Below are positions 60,373 to 64,000 of a stretch of DNA of 64,000 nucleotides, one piece after another. The position numbers were made by a program, and so were the translations under genes. Source of the stretch: Procambarus clarkii (lineage: Eukaryota; Arthropoda; Malacostraca; Decapoda; Cambaridae). Location: contig NC_091156.1 of NCBI RefSeq assembly GCF_040958095.1, positions 21,833,427 through 21,897,426 of the forward strand. Reading direction: 5' to 3'. Below the pieces are notes generated by a model that saw only the letters and a program-made list of their open reading frames with translations, ran no database searches and was not told the origin of the DNA. Numbering within the stretch: position 1 is the first letter of the stretch; each line of letters begins with the position of its first letter.

Positions 60373-61178
60373 CAAGTGTTGGATGGCTTAACACTTTCTC
60401 CTGGGCACGTGGTGGACGGCTTAACACTTTCTCCTGGGCACGTGGTGGACGGCTTAACACTTTCTCCTGGGCACGTGGTGGACGGCTTAACACTTTCTCC
60501 TGGGCACGTGGTGGACGGCTTAACACTTTCTCCTGGGCACGTGTTGGACGGCTTAACACTTTCTCCTGGGCACGTATTGGATGGCTTAACACTTTCTCCT
60601 GGGCACGTGTTGGACGGCTTAACACTTTCTCCTGGGCACGTATTGGATGGCTTAACACTTTCTCCTGGGCACGTGTTGGACGGCTTAACACTTTCTCCTG
60701 GGGACGTGGTGGACGGCTTAACACTTTCTCCTGGGCAAGTGTTGGATGGCTTAACACTTTCTCCTGGGCACGTGGTGGACGGCTTAACACTTTCTCCTGG
60801 GCACGTGGTGGACGGCTTAACACTTTCTCCTGGGCACGTGTTGGACGGCTTAACACTTTCTCCTGGGCACGTATTGGATGGCTTAACACTTTCTCCTGGG
60901 CACGTGTTGGACGGCTTAACACTTTCTCCTGGGCACGTATTGGATGGCTTAACACTTTCTCCTGGGCACGTGTTGGACGGCTTAACACTTTCTCCTGGGC
61001 ACGTGGTGGACGGCTTAACACTTTCTCCTGGGTACGTGGTGGACGGCTTAACACTTTCTCCTGGGCACGTGGTGGACGGCTTAACACTTTCTCCTGGGCA
61101 CGTGTTGGACGGCTTAACACTTTCTCCTGGGCACGTGGTGGACGGCTTAACACTTTCTCCTGGGCACGTGTTGGACGT
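60372..61178. repeat. 33-bp minisatellite grown from LINE RT codons, about 24 copies
   Basis: Core TTAACACTTTCTCCTGGG followed by CACGTGTTGGACGGC or its variants CACGTGGTGGAC, CACGTATTGGAT and CAAGTGTTGGAT. On the minus strand it reads as an 11-residue repeat GESVKPSNTCP that runs in frame into GRDEVFARVL of the adjoining LINE. Most units carry the E-box CACGTG. The frame 60273-61211 is open but is a by-product of the 33-bp period. Confidence 0.95.
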
Positions 61179-61239
61179 GTGACGGTAACGCGTTGGTGTT
61201 CGGCTGTTCAAAAGCTAGGGGTATGGCCTCGTCACATAT

Positions 61240-64000
61240 AGAAACAAAAAATAGAAAATCTGGAACTTCGTCTGTGGTAAGGTAATGAGAAGACACACAA
61301 AACACAAGTAAATTTAACAATGAAATTTTAATTACGTTAGAAAAGCAAAACATGAATAAAATGGACATACAAATTCGTATAATAAAATCAATCAATCAAA
61401 ATAGTAAGAATAATCAAATGACAAAATGAAAAGTTACGTTAAGACAAGTGAGTAATATCAAGTGAACAATATACAATCAAATAAGAGGTGCAGGAATATT
61501 GGCTTTAAGCTATCACCTCTCTTAGTACACGTAAGTCACGGCTTAGTCTACCAACGAGACGTGTTAACCTGATGAAAGCACTGGATATTCTGAGATCTGA
61601 GGTCGTGGTGGCCCCAGACATCAAGTAGTGTGGTGGGTGGAGTGCAGTTGCAACTGGACCCGCAGCCAATCAGCGATGAGCAGGCGACAAGACAGGTAGT
61701 TTGGTGGTTCGAGGTGGAGCAGGTGTTCCTGGCTGCATACGTTTTGCGCTTCTGGCAAAACTTGGTGTTGTTGTCGTTGTTGGATATTTCTTCCATACTA
61801 GTTTTATAGATTTGTAGCGACGTATTTTGGAGGGAAGAGCAGGCTCAATCTCTTGAAGGAGATTATCGTCACAACTCTCCCCCGAAGCCTGCGGTTCTGG
61901 AAGAAGTACGTCATTATGTGGTGGAGTAATAGATGGAGTCGCTTCTACTTCATAAACTCTGGAGAGATCATCGGCTAAGATGTTGTCGGAATCTTGGTAT
62001 AGCGTGTCTCCAGGTTGAATTTCTGCAGTTATCAAGCCCATAGTAGAAGACGTTGAGATGAGAAGTGGGCGTGCTGCAGGAGGTGTAGGGTGGTGTGGTC
62101 CGTGTTGATGGTGGACCGAGCACTTTTCAGGTGTGGAGTGAAGTGCTGGAGCTTCAGGATGATGAAGAGTAGCTCCTTGCCAATTGTTCCGTAGTTCCTT
62201 GTAGCAGTAGTCGCTGACAGGTGTATTCTCCTCGCCTCGTTGCTGCATCACGACACCACCAACGTCGGTATCATTGGTGTCGACATGGAGGATGAAGGGC
62301 TTATCTGACGAGGTGAGAGTGGAATTAGAATATGGCAAAGGAGCACTATTAGGGTCCTGAAAATGGTTGGGATTATCAATATGGATTTTTGAATGAGAAA
62401 GCGTGGATTCCTTGTTGGTGCTTTCGGGAGGAGAAGCTGGGATGGTCTCACTGTGGATGTAGGGTTCTGTGAAGGTAGAGTAATGGATTAGGACAGTGGG
62501 AGGAGTACCATTATATTGCTTCAGGAGGTTGACGTGGCACAGCTGGGTCTTCCGCCGCCTATCTGGAGTCTCGATTACGTAGTTGTTGTTGCTGCTTCTG
62601 CACTCTTTGACGCGGTAGGGTCCTGAAAATCTGTTTTGTAAAGGAGAATTTGGGATAGGAAGATATGCAAGTACGAAGTCTCCCGGCTTAAATTTTCTTA
62701 CTTTGCTGGTCTGGTCGTAATGAGTCTTCATCCTCTCCTGGGCTTTCAATAGATTATCATGGGCAAAACGGTGGACTCTCTCTAGAATGTGTTGAAGGTT
62801 TTGAAGAAACTGGGGCACATTCTGATGCTCACTGAAGGTGGCATCTCTGAGAGAGTCTTTGAAAGCCTTAAGGGGAGTACGGCACTTACGGCCGTAGAGC
62901 ATCTCATAAGGAGATACTCCTAGGGACTCATTGGGGAGACTTCTATAAATACACATTATAAGGTCGATTTGCTTATCCCAATCCTTAGAGGTTTCACTAC
63001 AAAACTTTTTCAAGAGTGCTTTGATAGTCTGATGACTACGTTCAAGAGAACCCTGTGAAGCAGGATGATAGGGGCTGGACAATACCTGTTTGATGTTGAA
63101 CTCCTCCAGTGTCCTTTTGAAGAGATCACTGGTGAAGTTGGTACCACAGTCGCTCTGAATCTCCCTGGGAAATCCGTATTGAGTGAAGATCTTCAATAGA
63201 TGTTTTACAACCGTAGCAGCCGTGATGTTCTTCACTGGAACTGCTATGGGAAATCTGGTGGTAGGACACAGGATGGTTAAGATATAGGCGTTACCTGAAC
63301 TGGTCCGAGGTAAAGGACCAACACAGTCTATTATAAGTCTGTGGAAAGGTTCCGCAGGCACCTGTATGGGAATCAGTGGCGCTCTGGGAATGGAGATGTT
63401 CGGTTTGCCTGCCATCTGACATGTATGACACTGTTTTACGTACTGTTTGACGTTATTTACCATACCTGGCCAGTAGTAGTCTTGACGAATTCCATGGTAA
63501 GTCTTGTTGAATCCGTAGTGGGAGAATGCTCCGTGGGCCAGGTGTAGAATAGTGGGCCGCAGGCTGGTAGGAATCACAAGTTGTTCGATGTTGGCCCAAT
63601 CGTCCTCCTCCTTCAGTTTACTGGGTCTATATCTGCGGTAGAGCAAGTCGTTCTCTAGGAAGAACCCAGGAATACTGTCGGATTGAGTCTCAGCCTGGAA
63701 AAACAATGGTGTTAAAGTAAGATCTTCCCTCTGCAACTTACGGAACTCCAACTTGGTCAGATTCGGGGGTAGTTTCTGAGGGTCTTGAGGGACAGCGGTA
63801 GCAGTAGAGTCAGCAGGCTGTGGACGTGCGGCTTGTGCACGGGTGGTCACGAGAACTGGAGGAGAAACTTCATCACTCTCTTGAACCTCTGCTGGAACAT
63901 ACGCTAGTATAGGGTTAATTGGCACAGAGGTACACACCTGGGGTTTGTCCATGACGATCAGGTTGGTCGGTTGCAGGTCTTCTGCCAAGTCGTTGCCTAG
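61240..64000 (-). mobile_element. Ty3/gypsy LTR retrotransposon fossil, 3' part, cut by window end
   Basis: The minus strand holds the integrase end of a Ty3/gypsy pol and an AT-rich stretch to its left (about 61240-61660) that could hold the 3' LTR. I could not fix LTR edges or a target duplication. The 5' half (gag, protease, RT) would lie beyond 64000. Within the visible pol frame I saw no break, so it may be fairly young; wholeness cannot be judged from this window. Confidence 0.85.
61670..63999 (-). CDS. Ty3/gypsy pol fragment: integrase and downstream region
   Basis: One open frame enters from the window edge and runs about 775 residues. In order it has a spacer with VTTRAQAA, the zinc-binding HHCC region of integrase (GAFSHYGFNKTYHGIRQDYY, then CHTCQMAGKP), the integrase core (LIIDCVGPLPRTSSGNAY, REIQSDCGTNFT, SLERSHQTIKALLKKF), and a C-terminal module with FKPGDFVLAYLP and NRFSGPYRV typical of metavirus integrases. 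Downstream, TDVGGVVMQQRGEENTPVSD and NILADDLSRVYE resemble RNase H pieces, an unexpected place for them. The protein would insert element DNA into the genome. Element origin is certain; clade within Ty3/gypsy is not. Confidence 0.88.
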   Translation of the reverse strand, partial: GNDLAEDLQPTNLIVMDKPQVCTSVPINPILAYVPAEVQESDEVSPPVLVTTRAQAARPQPADSTATAVPQDPQKLPPNLTKLEFRKLQREDLTLTPLFFQAETQSDSIPGFFLENDLLYRRYRPSKLKEEDDWANIEQLVIPTSLRPTILHLAHGAFSHYGFNKTYHGIRQDYYWPGMVNNVKQYVKQCHTCQMAGKPNISIPRAPLIPIQVPAEPFHRLIIDCVGPLPRTSSGNAYILTILCPTTRFPIAVPVKNITAATVVKHLLKIFTQYGFPREIQSDCGTNFTSDLFKRTLEEFNIKQVLSSPYHPASQGSLERSHQTIKALLKKFCSETSKDWDKQIDLIMCIYRSLPNESLGVSPYEMLYGRKCRTPLKAFKDSLRDATFSEHQNVPQFLQNLQHILERVHRFAHDNLLKAQERMKTHYDQTSKVRKFKPGDFVLAYLPIPNSPLQNRFSGPYRVKECRSSNNNYVIETPDRRRKTQLCHVNLLKQYNGTPPTVLIHYSTFTEPYIHSETIPASPPESTNKESTLSHSKIHIDNPNHFQDPNSAPLPYSNSTLTSSDKPFILHVDTNDTDVGGVVMQQRGEENTPVSDYCYKELRNNWQGATLHHPEAPALHSTPEKCSVHHQHGPHHPTPPAARPLLISTSSTMGLITAEIQPGDTLYQDSDNILADDLSRVYEVEATPSITPPHNDVLLPEPQASGESCDDNLLQEIEPALPSKIRRYKSIKLVWKKYPTTTTTPSFARSAKRMQPGTPAPPRTTKLPVLSPAHR

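Overview
The window looks like non-genic DNA from a large, repeat-rich arthropod genome, most likely a decapod crustacean. I infer this from dispersed repeats that I recognise as decapod-typical: CR1/L2-like LINE 3' ends with (CA)n tails, tRNA-derived SINEs, a TGTTAYGACCC-type LTR and a Ty3/gypsy integrase. This rests on recall, not on a search. I find no convincing host protein-coding gene, rRNA or functional tRNA. Nearly all long open frames are artefacts of stop-free tandem repeats.

About half of the 64 kb is minisatellite. In order: a 19-bp array (1-4859), a hairpin-forming 19-bp array (4984-5280), a 27-bp array (7084-8000), a 6.9-kb CT-rich array (10081-16998), a 22-bp array (23910-25494), then five unrelated arrays almost end to end from 26.4 to 38.3 kb (units of 28, 14, 20, 26 and 20/16 bp). 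After these come a 15-17-bp array (47440-49020), a 39-bp array (49283-49676), a 27-bp array (56324-58468), a 41-bp array (58552-59078), a 44-bp array (59970-60243) and a 33-bp array (60372-61178).

Between the arrays lie old mobile elements. A CR1-like LINE with an esterase-type ORF1 occupies 17238-20755 (minus). LINE 3' fragments lie at 8045-9195, 42781-43320 and 43525-43857 (all minus). Two decayed plus-strand LINEs lie at 38391-42780 and 44010-46540. The first is interrupted by a 2.1-kb LTR-like fossil with a CTAC target duplication; the second carries SINE insertions. A Jockey-like LINE (50441-54628, minus) is split by a roughly 1-kb solo-LTR candidate. There are also a palindromic foldback element (22467-22725), a TIR-bearing MITE-like element (22816-23700), three copies of one SINE family and two of another. 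The right edge holds the integrase half of a Ty3/gypsy fossil.

The most interesting signal is the link between transposons and minisatellites. At least two arrays appear to have grown from transposon sequence. The 33-bp array repeats a piece of LINE reverse transcriptase in frame, and the 15-17-bp array repeats the 5' end of the SINE that adjoins it. Other notable points are arrays that multiply nuclear-receptor half-sites or E-boxes, array edges that keep the same variant on both sides, and a two-state 20-bp array.
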